A DNA stretch of 64,000 nt, from assembly GCF_900142735.1 (NCBI RefSeq), contig NZ_FRBY01000001.1, positions 248,001-312,000 on the forward strand, read 5' to 3'. Below the pieces are notes generated by a model. That model saw only the letters and a list, made by a program, of their open reading frames with translations, was not told where the DNA came from and searched no databases. The DNA is from Flavobacterium saccharophilum (GTDB taxonomy: Bacteria; Bacteroidota; Bacteroidia; Flavobacteriales; Flavobacteriaceae). Position numbers and translations under genes: made by a program. The stretch's first letter is position 1, and each line of letters begins with the position of its first letter. Below are positions 29,301 through 36,742 of this stretch, piece after piece.

Positions 29301-29511
29301 TCCCATCAAAATCGGTTGAAGCACCGATTTTAGTTCCCTGTACTGCAACGCTTGCGCCAGGAATCCCCATTCCATCAACGCCCGATGTCACATTTCCACT
29401 TACAGCTCGGGATTGCGCCTGTGCAACGCCCGCCTGTATCATAAATAAGCTAAACAACAGCGCCGTACAAAACGAGGACATTGTTGTTTTCATACAATTT
29501 TTGCTTTTCAT
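26380..29511 (-). CDS. SusC/RagA family TonB-dependent outer-membrane transporter
   Basis: A 1043-aa TonB-dependent importer for oligosaccharides. Order: signal peptide (to about AQAQS), carboxypeptidase-regulatory-like domain (VSGNVTSGVDGMGIPGASV), plug domain (VVVIGYGSQKKTLVTNAV; GAGSIGGSSPLYVVDGI), and a 22-strand beta-barrel ending in a hydrophobic strand with terminal aromatic pattern (RTFMLGLNVKL). It is the first gene of the PUL operon. Translation may begin at Met1 or at the Met seven codons in; both keep the signal. Confidence 0.97.
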   Translation of the reverse strand: MKSKNCMKTTMSSFCTALLFSLFMIQAGVAQAQSRAVSGNVTSGVDGMGIPGASVAVQGTKIGASTDFDGNYKIEAKAGDVLVFSFIGFKSQKVTVGTQQTVNVKLQEETAELKEVVVIGYGSQKKTLVTNAVTQVSGENLAKTNTTNALQALQGQAAGLQITSTSGQPGEGLNVVIRGAGSIGGSSPLYVVDGILTGDISYLSNSDIESISVLKDAASAAIYGSQASNGVILVTTKKGKKGSAGQITFDQYYGVQSVARKVDLLDATEYGVILNEAAVNSGKAPYFTNDQIAALGSGTNWMDKMFTDNAATKNFAFGASGGSDTSVYSTSLSYLGQEGIVGGKDLSNYDRYNFRFNSEHKLYKDVVTIGENLSFAYVDKNGIGVGNQYSNSLRGAFQATPLLPMYDENGNFYDTSNDNEPWLTGVANPYALMTYNNQNESNNQKLLGNVYLQIQPIKNLTLRTTLGLDYNVSEGHSYSPVYQLSIYANSAFDRVNQNMFKSKSINWDNLLTYKFNVADNHHFEAMAGTSYIKYDQSSIEAANADSVFNDLEHAWIDNTTNKDGARMSMKGSKFENILMSYFGRLNYNYKETYLLNATLRADGSSKFAPGNQWGYFPSVSGGWVVSNEEFLRDSKALNFFKLRASWGQVGNQSIRSFQYLALVKSNTTNYSFGDEEGVLTPGSYLQNIANPNLKWETSEQIDLGFDARFLDNALSVNFDVYKKTNKDWLILAPILATAGADAPFINGGDVVNKGAELSLNYQNKIGDFNYTISANGAYNKNEVGKIPNADGIIHGLSNELYDNAGEFYRAQNGFPLGYFWGYKTGGVFQNQEQINNYKSASGVVLQPNAAPGDLIYQNVNGDDKIDASDKTSIGNPNPDFTFGLSISASYKAFDFSAMGNGVAGNQIVQSYRNQAGAYGNYTSAILSRWHGEGSSNTMPRVTEDNRNFTQFSDLYVQDGDFFRISTITLGFDLAKMKQSKPFFASQFRMYFSVLNLYTFTKYDGMDPEIGFGSSNNDQKFSSGVDVGYYPRPRTFMLGLNVKL

Positions 29512-29997
29512 AATAAATAAAAGTTGGTTAAATTAAGTTAGTTACGGTTATATCTGATTAAAGTGTTCTTGCGTTCGTCAACAAAAAATATTTAATGGAT
29601 AAGACTATTTTCGATTGCTTTTTTTACTACTAAAATTGTTCTTTTAAAACTTATAGTCAATTTGAACTTATCTTATGGTAAATTTGACTACAAGTGTAAA
29701 ACTTTTTTTCTATATTAGCAAAATATTAAGGTTATTTTTTTCTAATTCGGATTTATGCAGATTCAATTTTACCGATCTGACAAGTTTATAGTCAAAAATG
29801 AAATAAATAATATCAAAAAAATACTGAATTATATTTTTGATAATCAATCATTTAAAGAATTCTGATTTTTAAATTCAATTTTATTCGGATTTCAAACAAT
29901 TGAATATCAGATTTTTACTATGTTAAAAAAATATTAAGTAATCAACAAAGACACTTATGCATTTTATTTGTTTAATTTGTCGAAATTTCTATCGCAC
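29512..29997. promoter_or_regulatory. Divergent control region of the PUL and its regulators
   Basis: This 486-base AT-rich gap separates susC (minus) from the first NUDIX regulator (plus) and must hold both promoters. The core TAGTCAA occurs three times: forward at 29654-29660, inverted (TTGACTA) at 29684-29690, and forward at 29789-29795; the forward copies share the 10-mer TTATAGTCAA. These are candidate operators. A plus-strand -7-like TAAATTTG is at 29679-29686. I found no clean -7 box for susC. No gene is visible here. Confidence 0.5.
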
Positions 29998-30714
29998 ATG
30001 GATAAAAATATAACTGCCGATGCAATCATCAAAAGTGAACAGAACGCAATGAATGCGATCACGATTGACTGTGTCATATTTGGTTTTGATAAAGGAAGCT
30101 TAGAAGTCCTTTTAGTTCAACATGGCGAAGGAATCAGCAAAGGGAAATGGGGTCTTCCGGGAGGATGGATTTATAAAAAAGAAAGTACAGATAATGCAGC
30201 ACATCGTTTATTAAATGAGCTTACCGGTCTTGATAATATTTATCTGGAACAGCTAAAAGCATTTGGAGATCCGGATCGTTTTCCGCTGCGACGCGTTATC
30301 ACTATCGGATATTATGCTTTGGTAAAACGAGAAGACTATAATATTAAAGCCGGTTTTACAGCGGCTGATGCCAAATGGTATAAAATTGATGCTATTCCGG
30401 ATTTAATTTATGATCACAACGAAATTCTGGCTTACAGTCTGAAACATCTGCAAAACAGAGTTCGTCAGGCCCCAATTGGTTTTAATCTTTTGCCTGAAAA
30501 GTTTACTTTATTACAGTTAATGCATCTATACGAAGAAATTTTAGGAATCGAAATGGACAAATCAAATTTCAGACGAAAAATCCTGCATATGAAATTATTG
30601 GTTGCTTTAGATGAAAAACAACAAGATGTTTCGCATAGAGCGGCAAAATTATATAAATTTGATCCGGAGATTTACAATAAACTAACCGAAAAAGGTTTCA
30701 ATTTTGAATTTTAA
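29998..30714 (+). CDS. NUDIX-type (NrtR-like) transcriptional regulator, copy 1
   Basis: A 238-aa cytosolic regulator with an N-terminal NUDIX-fold sensor (about 15-150) and a C-terminal winged helix (about 155-238). The start is the ATG giving MDKNITADAI; an upstream TTG is unlikely. The NUDIX box is degenerate: the catalytic RE is RL and the EE pair is EL (AHRLLNELTGL), so it should bind rather than hydrolyse its ligand. Bacteroidota members of this family control sugar pathways, for example the arabinose regulator AraR. Divergent placement from susC makes it the probable PUL regulator (inference). Tandem paralog follows after 23 bases. Confidence 0.88.
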   Translation: MDKNITADAIIKSEQNAMNAITIDCVIFGFDKGSLEVLLVQHGEGISKGKWGLPGGWIYKKESTDNAAHRLLNELTGLDNIYLEQLKAFGDPDRFPLRRVITIGYYALVKREDYNIKAGFTAADAKWYKIDAIPDLIYDHNEILAYSLKHLQNRVRQAPIGFNLLPEKFTLLQLMHLYEEILGIEMDKSNFRRKILHMKLLVALDEKQQDVSHRAAKLYKFDPEIYNKLTEKGFNFEF

Positions 30715-30737
30715 TAACACGCTGACACAAGCAAAGA

Positions 30738-31469
30738 ATGGCATCATTACATCCTAAAGAAATTTCTAAAATCGATAATGTTTTACATAGTTCGACACCA
30801 GCAGTTGATGGAATTTCAATTGATTGCGTAATTTTTGGTTTTAAAAAAGGCAGCCTTGAAGTCCTTTTGGTACAGCATGCCAGTGGAGAAAGCGAAGGAA
30901 ACTGGGGATTATTAGGTGGTTGGATGAAAAGAGAAGAAAGCGCCGATGATGCCGCACACAGAATTCTTTATGAACTTACTACTCTTGATAATATTTACCT
31001 GGAACAGCTAAAGGCATTTACAAATCCAAAAAGGGTTTTAGACCGTCGTATTGTAACTATTGGATATTATACTCTTGTAAACCAAGAAGATTATGATGTT
31101 AAAGCCAGTTTAGCAGTAAAGGAGGCAAGATGGTGCAGGATCAATGAAATTCCAGATTTGATTTTTGACCACAATGAAATCCTAGAATTTAGCTTAATGC
31201 AACTTCGTAACAGAGTGCGTCAAGCGCCAATTGGATTCAATCTTTTGCCTGAAAAATTCACTTTATTACAATTAATGCATTTGTATGAAGAAATTCTAGG
31301 AATTGAATTGGAAAAATCAAATTTCCGCAGAAAAATTCTGCATATGAAATTGTTAGTTGCCCTAGATGAAAAACAACAAGATGTTTCACACAGAGCCGCA
31401 AAATTGTACAAATTTGATCCTGATATTTACAAGAAACTGACTGAAAAAGGATTTAATTTTGAATTTTAA
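30738..31469 (+). CDS. NUDIX-type (NrtR-like) transcriptional regulator, copy 2
   Basis: A 243-aa paralog of the preceding gene, in the same operon. The sensor half has diverged widely, while the last 86 residues differ at only 4 positions. The codons in that part carry many silent changes, so this is protein-level constraint, not recent gene conversion. The NUDIX box is again degenerate (AHRILYELTTL). The near-identical winged helix implies that both recognise the same operator, whereas the diverged sensors imply different effectors. I cannot tell activation from repression. Confidence 0.88.
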   Translation: MASLHPKEISKIDNVLHSSTPAVDGISIDCVIFGFKKGSLEVLLVQHASGESEGNWGLLGGWMKREESADDAAHRILYELTTLDNIYLEQLKAFTNPKRVLDRRIVTIGYYTLVNQEDYDVKASLAVKEARWCRINEIPDLIFDHNEILEFSLMQLRNRVRQAPIGFNLLPEKFTLLQLMHLYEEILGIELEKSNFRRKILHMKLLVALDEKQQDVSHRAAKLYKFDPDIYKKLTEKGFNFEF

Positions 31470-31534
31470 AGCCTGTTTTGAATTAGAGAATCCAACAATC
31501 AGACAACTACATTCCAGAATCCAAAACTTTGCGC

Positions 31535-31542
31535 TATCTTTG
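31535..31542 (+). promoter_or_regulatory. -7 promoter box of lepA
   Basis: TATCTTTG, a match to TAnnTTTG, 91 bases before the lepA ATG, giving an untranslated leader of about 85 bases. Confidence 0.5.
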
Positions 31543-31633
31543 CGCCTTAATAACATGCTCTAACGCAATTGCTACAGGGCAAATTTATATCCGGAAATTA
31601 CTAAAACTCGCATAAGAGAATTGAAATAATAAA

Positions 31634-33430
31634 ATGAAGAAGATACGTAACTTTTGCATTATTGCACACATTGACCACGGTAAAAGTACACTGGCAGACC
31701 GATTATTGGGCGCTACACAAACCGTTACAGCTCGTGAAGAAAAAGCACAATTGCTTGACAACATGGACCTGGAGCGCGAGCGTGGAATCACCATTAAAAG
31801 TCACGCCATTCAAATGGAATACACTTATAAAGGCGAGGAATATATTTTAAATTTAATTGATACCCCTGGTCACGTTGACTTTTCATACGAAGTTTCACGA
31901 TCTATTGCAGCTTGTGAAGGTGCGCTTTTGATTGTAGATGCTGCACAAAGCATTCAGGCACAAACGATTTCAAACTTATATTTGGCTTTAGAAAATGATC
32001 TGGAAATTATTCCGGTTTTGAATAAAGTTGATTTACCAAGTGCTAACCCGGAAGAAGTTAGTGATGATATTATCGATTTATTAGGATGTAAATTAGAAGA
32101 TATTATTCATGCTTCAGGAAAAACAGGTTTTGGTGTTGAGAATATCTTAGCGGCCATTATCGAAAAAATTCCTGCTCCAAAAGGAAATGTTGACGAACCA
32201 TTACAAGCATTGATTTTCGATTCACATTACAATCCGTTTCGTGGAATTGAGGTAATCTTCAGAGTTATGAATGGAGAAATTCGTAAAGGGCAAAAAATTA
32301 AATTCATGGCTACCGGCAATGAATATTTTGCTGATGAAGTTGGTACTTTAAAATTGAACCAAGTTCCAAAAAATGTTATTTCTACCGGAGATGTTGGTTA
32401 TTTGATTTCGGGAATTAAAGAAGCAAAAGAAGTAAAAGTTGGTGATACATTAACAGATGCAAAAACACCAACTACTAATATGATTACTGGTTTTGAGGAT
32501 GTAAAACCAATGGTATTTGCCGGAATTTATCCTGTTGATACGGAAGATTATGAAGATTTGCGTTCTTCTATGGAGAAATTGCAATTGAATGATGCTTCGT
32601 TAGTTTTTACACCTGAAAGCTCTGCAGCGTTAGGATTTGGTTTCCGTTGCGGATTCTTAGGTATGTTGCACATGGAAATTATCCAGGAACGTTTAGAGCG
32701 TGAGTTTGATATGACCGTAATTACTACAGTTCCTAACGTTTCGTATTTGGCTTACACCAAAAAAGATCCTGAAACTCCATTCGTAGTAAACAATCCTTCT
32801 GACTTACCTGAACCATCTCGTTTAGACAGAGTTGAAGAACCTTATATTAAAGCAACCATCATTACAAAAGCCGACTTCGTTGGAAACGTAATGAGTTTGT
32901 GTATCGAAAAACGTGGTCAAATTACCAACCAAACGTATTTGACTACAGAAAGAGTAGAATTGAATTTTGATATGCCTTTGGCCGAGATTGTATTTGATTT
33001 TTACGATCGTTTAAAAACCGTTTCTAAAGGTTACGCTTCTTTTGACTACTCTCCTATCGGAATGAGAACTTCAAAATTAGTTAAACTGGACGTTCTTTTG
33101 AACGCACAAACAGTTGATGCACTTTCAGCTTTGATTCACGAAGACAACGCTTATAACATCGGTAAAAAAATGACCGAAAAATTACGCGAACTAATTCCAA
33201 GACAGCAATTTGATATTCCGATTCAGGCGGCAATTGGAGCAAAAATTATCGCTCGTGAAACCATTAAAGCACTTCGTAAAGACGTTACCGCAAAATGTTA
33301 TGGTGGAGATATTTCGCGTAAGCGTAAACTTTTAGAAAAACAGAAAAAAGGTAAAAAACGTATGAGACAGGTTGGAAACGTTGAGATTCCGCAAGAAGCG
33401 TTTATGGCTGTTTTGAAATTGAACGACTAA
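31634..33430 (+). CDS. lepA: Elongation factor 4 (ribosomal back-translocase)
   Basis: Translational GTPase of 598 aa, the standard length. GTP-binding motifs: G1 [13 protein letters not shown], the switch-I region with RGITIKSH, G3 DTPGH, G4 NKVD. EF-G-like domains II, III and V follow, and the LepA-specific C-terminal domain ends in [17 protein letters not shown]. It acts on stalled or mistranslocated ribosomes. It is a single gene bounded by its own promoter and a strong terminator. Confidence 0.98.
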   Translation: MKKIRNFCIIAHIDHGKSTLADRLLGATQTVTAREEKAQLLDNMDLERERGITIKSHAIQMEYTYKGEEYILNLIDTPGHVDFSYEVSRSIAACEGALLIVDAAQSIQAQTISNLYLALENDLEIIPVLNKVDLPSANPEEVSDDIIDLLGCKLEDIIHASGKTGFGVENILAAIIEKIPAPKGNVDEPLQALIFDSHYNPFRGIEVIFRVMNGEIRKGQKIKFMATGNEYFADEVGTLKLNQVPKNVISTGDVGYLISGIKEAKEVKVGDTLTDAKTPTTNMITGFEDVKPMVFAGIYPVDTEDYEDLRSSMEKLQLNDASLVFTPESSAALGFGFRCGFLGMLHMEIIQERLEREFDMTVITTVPNVSYLAYTKKDPETPFVVNNPSDLPEPSRLDRVEEPYIKATIITKADFVGNVMSLCIEKRGQITNQTYLTTERVELNFDMPLAEIVFDFYDRLKTVSKGYASFDYSPIGMRTSKLVKLDVLLNAQTVDALSALIHEDNAYNIGKKMTEKLRELIPRQQFDIPIQAAIGAKIIARETIKALRKDVTAKCYGGDISRKRKLLEKQKKGKKRMRQVGNVEIPQEAFMAVLKLND

Positions 33431-33439
33431 TTCTTGTTT

Positions 33440-33484
33440 TAGAAAATAGAGGCAAGAGGCAAGAGCATAGAATATAGAATATAG
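33440..33484. repeat. Short-word repeats (GGCAAGA, TAGAATA)
   Basis: Between the lepA stop and its terminator lie AGGCAAGAGGCAAGAG and then TAGAATATAGAATATAG: two different 7-bp words, each in tandem. The first is the complement of the word at the window start. Confidence 0.5.
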
Positions 33485-33515
33485 AAAAACCCGATAACTT
33501 CGTTATCGGGTTTTT
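33485..33515. terminator. Bidirectional rho-independent terminator after lepA
   Basis: Perfect 14-base stem (33485-33498 with 33502-33515) around a TTC loop, flanked by A-run and T-run, so it works on both strands. It serves lepA (plus) and the convergent small membrane-protein gene (minus), whose stop codon lies 5 bases beyond. Confidence 0.95.
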
Positions 33516-33520
33516 TGTTT

Positions 33521-34015
33521 TTATGCAATTGAGTTAGTAAATGTCCAACCTGATATTACGAGATCACGAACTACTTCGTTTGTTTCGGCTCCGTATTGTA
33601 CCGTATAGATTCCTTTATTGGCAACATATCGTTCTGCTAATTTTGCTGCTCCGTAGATCCCTCCGAAGATGACCGTAAAAAGTCCCAGCATAAATACGAA
33701 TGTGTTTAGATTCACAAAATTATAAAGCAAAAGGCCTAATAATAGAATAACAGAAACCATCGAAATGCTAATGGCTTTATTCCTTGCATCGGAATGAATC
33801 TCCTTGCAGGACTGGCATCTGGGTATTCCGATTAAGATTTTGGAATATTCTACAGATTTGTAAACAACGATATTAGTTTTATCGTCCTCCACAATAAGCG
33901 GTAAAAAATAACAGTCATTCATATTTTCCATTTCAGCCTTTCTGCAGTAGGCGCATCGGTGATCGTGAGGCTCAAATCTCTTATAAGCCTCGTCAAAGGT
34001 GTAATTTCTAATCAT
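33521..34015 (-). CDS. Putative zinc-ribbon-like membrane protein (164 aa)
   Basis: Not recognised as a named family. Two CxxC pairs (Cys21/Cys24 in HRCAYCRK and Cys67/Cys70 in PRCQSCKE) could bind one zinc in a cytosolic N-terminal domain. Two adjacent membrane spans follow (about 78-99 and 104-125), then a short C-terminal tail. This is a plausible small membrane-anchored metal-binding protein. It is a single gene ending at the shared terminator. No role can be assigned. Confidence 0.75.
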   Translation of the reverse strand: MIRNYTFDEAYKRFEPHDHRCAYCRKAEMENMNDCYFLPLIVEDDKTNIVVYKSVEYSKILIGIPRCQSCKEIHSDARNKAISISMVSVILLLGLLLYNFVNLNTFVFMLGLFTVIFGGIYGAAKLAERYVANKGIYTVQYGAETNEVVRDLVISGWTFTNSIA

Positions 34016-34389
34016 TTTATTTGGGGTTTAAAATTTAAAAATTAATCTTCAGCGGGAAATAATATTTAGACAAAACAAGTATTAATACAAGTCTTTGTGC
34101 TAAAGAACGTATAACATAAACTATGAGTTTCAGATTTAAGTAGGTTGCTCTGTTTCTAAAATAAATTGCCTGGCAATTCATTATTCATTTTCTCTATTTT
34201 ATGTCGATTAAAAATAGTAAATAATTAAATTGACAATCCAAATTGTATGAATATTTTTCTATTTATTTGACTATTTCAGCAAGCCTTGTATTTACTCATT
34301 ATTTGAAAACTACATATTAAAATTACATAAGTAAATCCTTATAAAAAATAAAAAAATAATTCAATCATCTGATTTTTAATACCTTTAGT

Positions 34390-34458
34390 CGAGATTAAAT
34401 AAGGCCTAATCAGAAATAAAAGTTTGAAAAGCTGTCTCAATTTGGAACAGCTTTTTTG
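34390..34458 (+). terminator. Orphan terminator; possible small RNA
   Basis: A textbook terminator (AAAAGCTGT 34427-34435, ACAGCTTTT 34447-34455, T-run) on the plus strand with no plus-strand gene upstream: the neighbour at 34015 is on the other strand. A weak -7-like TACCTTTA sits near 34381, so a transcript of about 70 bases could end here. The rest of the 34016-34541 gap is AT-rich and shows no gene. Confidence 0.45.
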
Positions 34459-34489
34459 TTTTTATTCCATTTTTACCTTTGTATCTTTG
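34455..34489 (+). promoter_or_regulatory. Promoter of the WYL regulator gene
   Basis: Two adjacent -7 boxes, TACCTTTG (34474-34481) and TATCTTTG (34482-34489). A TTTG at 34455-34458 lies 23 bases before the second, at the wide end of the usual -33 spacing. The following leader contains AACTCAG-type word repeats (about 34502-34539). Confidence 0.55.
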
Positions 34490-34541
34490 AGTCTTAAAAC
34501 CTTAGTAACTCAGCAACTCAGAATCTTAGTAACTCAAAAAT

Positions 34542-35501
34542 ATGCTTGACGAATCTCCAAAACGTTTTGACCGGATTGTCGCGATCCTCATTCAGTTACA
34601 ATCAAAAAAAATTGTAAAAGCACAGGAATTGGCCAATCGCTTTGACGTTAGTTTACGAACTATTTACAGAGATATTCGGACTTTGGAAGCATCCGGAGTT
34701 CCAATATACAGTGAAGCCGGTGTAGGTTACGCCTTAATGGATGGTTACCGATTACCTCCCGTGATGTTTACGCGTGAAGAGGTAAGCAGTTTTATCGCAG
34801 CAGAAAAACTGATGCAGAAATTCACAGATCCTTCTTTAGGAAATCATTATGCATCGGCGATGTTTAAACTAAAATCAGTTTTGCGAAGTACAGATAAAGA
34901 CTGGCTCTCGAATATTGAATCAAAAGTGGTTATGCAAACTGCAGAACCTATGTTTAATGATAATTCTCCTAACACATTGGCTGTTCTTTTTGAAAGTATT
35001 GCTGAGAAAAAACAAATATTACTTTCTTATAAAACCGTCGAAAAAGACGAAAATACCCAAAGAAACATTGAACCTGTTGGAGTTTTTCATGATCATAACA
35101 ATTGGTATTTTCTAGGTTATTGCCATTTAAGAAAAGATTACCGACAATTCAGAACCGACAGAATTCAGGGAATTCAGAAAACAGAATGTGATTTTACAAT
35201 TGAACATGATTCTCTCGAAACTTATCTTACTAAAACAGAAACCATTCCGACCATAAAAGTGAGACTTTTGATCGAAAAGAAAATAGCCCGATATCTCGAA
35301 AGCGAACGAAAATACCACGGTTATATTTCAGAAAAAGAAGTAGATGGTAAAATCGAAATGACCTTTATGTGCCGCGACATCGAAAGTGGTTTTCCGCGCT
35401 GGTTTCTAATGTTTGGAGATTATGCCGAAATCCTGGAACCCGAAAGATTAAAAACCCGGGCTTTAGAATTATTAGAAATAAACAGACAAAGACTTTTATA
35501 A
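34542..35501 (+). CDS. WYL-domain HTH transcriptional regulator (YafY type)
   Basis: A 319-aa regulator with an N-terminal DeoR-like helix-turn-helix (about 8-65, AQELANRFDVSLRTIYRDIR), a central WYL ligand-sensing domain (about 140-225, with NNWYFLGYCHLRKDYRQFR) and a C-terminal WCX segment. WYL regulators often sense nucleic acid or small molecules and control stress genes. It faces two dinB-like genes across a bidirectional terminator, a pairing I recall as common in Bacteroidota, so these are likely targets (inference). Confidence 0.9.
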   Translation: MLDESPKRFDRIVAILIQLQSKKIVKAQELANRFDVSLRTIYRDIRTLEASGVPIYSEAGVGYALMDGYRLPPVMFTREEVSSFIAAEKLMQKFTDPSLGNHYASAMFKLKSVLRSTDKDWLSNIESKVVMQTAEPMFNDNSPNTLAVLFESIAEKKQILLSYKTVEKDENTQRNIEPVGVFHDHNNWYFLGYCHLRKDYRQFRTDRIQGIQKTECDFTIEHDSLETYLTKTETIPTIKVRLLIEKKIARYLESERKYHGYISEKEVDGKIEMTFMCRDIESGFPRWFLMFGDYAEILEPERLKTRALELLEINRQRLL

Positions 35502-35536
35502 AAAAACTCCTGACGAAAGATCCTCAGGAGTTTTTT
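35501..35536. terminator. Bidirectional terminator between WYL and dinB genes
   Basis: A 13-base perfect stem (35501-35513, 35524-35536) with A-run and T-run, beginning on the last base of the WYL gene and ending 3 bases before the dinB stop. Confidence 0.92.
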
Positions 35537-35539
35537 GTT

Positions 35540-36037
35540 TTATTTCTGTTTAACCACATTATAAAAATTGTAATCTGTATTTGAGGCATCTGTAATTCCG
35601 ATATTTCGTCCCATCGTTACAATCTGACCTCTATGATAAGTGCCGTGATTAATAACCTGAATCAAATACTCCGAAATGGGTAATTCGCATTCAAACCACG
35701 GATTAGTAATTTTAACCTCTTTAACTAAATCTTCTTCTGACAATGAATGGATAAATTGCTTCAATTTTGCAGATGCATTTAATAGTCCTTCAAATATTTG
35801 ATCTCTCGACAATTCATTTTCTATTTTCTTCTCTGTCGGAGCAGTTTCAGAAATGACCGAAAACCAATATTCCTCTGTAGACCAGATATGATCAAGTGTT
35901 TTCATAATAGTTGAAAAACTGGAAGGCACTTCCGCGTAAAGCAATTCGTCCGATTTCGGCGAAAGCCAATTCACAAATTGTTGATTTACCCATAAATTGT
36001 AATCTGCATAATTTGACATTATCTTTTTTAAACTCAT
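35540..36037 (-). CDS. DinB family putative metalloenzyme, copy 1
   Basis: A 165-aa four-helix-bundle protein of the DinB/YfiT superfamily. Three metal-binding His are placed as in the family: DHIWSTEEYW (helix 2) and HGTYHRGQI (helix 3). Family members are often thiol-dependent transferases or of unknown function; several are DNA-damage inducible. It lies 52 bases downstream of another dinB-like gene on the same strand, so the two form an operon. Confidence 0.88.
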   Translation of the reverse strand: MSLKKIMSNYADYNLWVNQQFVNWLSPKSDELLYAEVPSSFSTIMKTLDHIWSTEEYWFSVISETAPTEKKIENELSRDQIFEGLLNASAKLKQFIHSLSEEDLVKEVKITNPWFECELPISEYLIQVINHGTYHRGQIVTMGRNIGITDASNTDYNFYNVVKQK

Positions 36038-36089
36038 AGTCCTAAATTTTAGATTTGTTTTATAAAGTTATAATTTGAAAATCGGACGA

Positions 36090-36569
36090 TTATCTTTCCC
36101 AGAAAAAAGGCGGTTCAATATTTAAAGCTCTTAAATATACATAACCTTGTCCACGGTGATGCACCTCATTATCAATAAAATACAAAATATTCTGTATCAC
36201 CGGAAATTCATACTGACCAAAAAGATTAAAAGTTTCATTAAAATCTTCAATACTTAATTTTTGCCAATATTCATTAATTATTGCGGTTGCTTCGTCCCAT
36301 TTTTCAAGGTATTGCGCTTTAAAAATCAATTTCTCTGAATCTTCGGTAAAAGGTTTTGTCTCTTTATTTACGATTCCGGTTAGACCGGGAACTGCAATAG
36401 CCAAAAGTTCATCGGTTAGCTTAGAAAAAGTACGCATTCCACCGATTGAAAATTCGAAGAAATCTTTTTCCGGAAAAGCTTCAATCACACGACGTGTAAG
36501 AGCGCGGTGTCCTTGCCAGTGGTTTAATAAATCTTCAGGAGTAATTACTTGGGCTGCTAATGTTTTCAT
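36090..36569 (-). CDS. DinB family putative metalloenzyme, copy 2
   Basis: A 159-aa DinB-like four-helix protein, only distantly similar to its neighbour. Candidate metal ligands are His in NHWQGHR and the HH pair in NEVHHRGQGYVYL. It is the first gene of the pair and has a minus-strand -7 box (TAATTTTG) at 36599-36606. Control by the convergent WYL regulator is plausible. Confidence 0.87.
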   Translation of the reverse strand: MKTLAAQVITPEDLLNHWQGHRALTRRVIEAFPEKDFFEFSIGGMRTFSKLTDELLAIAVPGLTGIVNKETKPFTEDSEKLIFKAQYLEKWDEATAIINEYWQKLSIEDFNETFNLFGQYEFPVIQNILYFIDNEVHHRGQGYVYLRALNIEPPFFWER

Positions 36570-36598
36570 GATTTTAAAGTTTTAATTATTTAATACTT

Positions 36599-36633
36599 CA
36601 AAATTATTGAGGGTCGGTGACAACAGTTTGTCA
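36599..36633 (-). promoter_or_regulatory. dinB operon promoter with operator-like palindrome
   Basis: Minus-strand -7 box TAATTTTG at 36599-36606. Upstream of it is TGACAA-CAGT-TTGTCA (36618-36633), a perfect 6-base inverted repeat where a regulator could bind. The link to the WYL protein is a guess from position. Confidence 0.4.
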
Positions 36634-36677
36634 GCAGGAAAAAAAATAATTGCAAAAAATTAATTAATCGCACAACA

Positions 36678-36708
36678 CCTTTGTCAAAGTTTAAAACTTT
36701 GACAAAGG
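36678..36708. repeat. Perfect 31-base palindrome (CCTTTGTCAAAG type)
   Basis: Arms of 15 bases (36678-36692, 36694-36708) around a single A, downstream of pfkB. It resembles in design the CCTAACAGG palindromes elsewhere in the window and probably acts as a transcript-end hairpin for pfkB. Confidence 0.8.
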
Positions 36709-36742
36709 TTCAAACTCATAACTTACAACTTATAACTAAGTT

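Noticed and set aside
29968..31469. Two NUDIX hydrolases (nucleotide pyrophosphatases)
   Set aside because: The catalytic NUDIX box is degenerate in both and a conserved winged-helix C-terminus follows, so regulators are the better reading.
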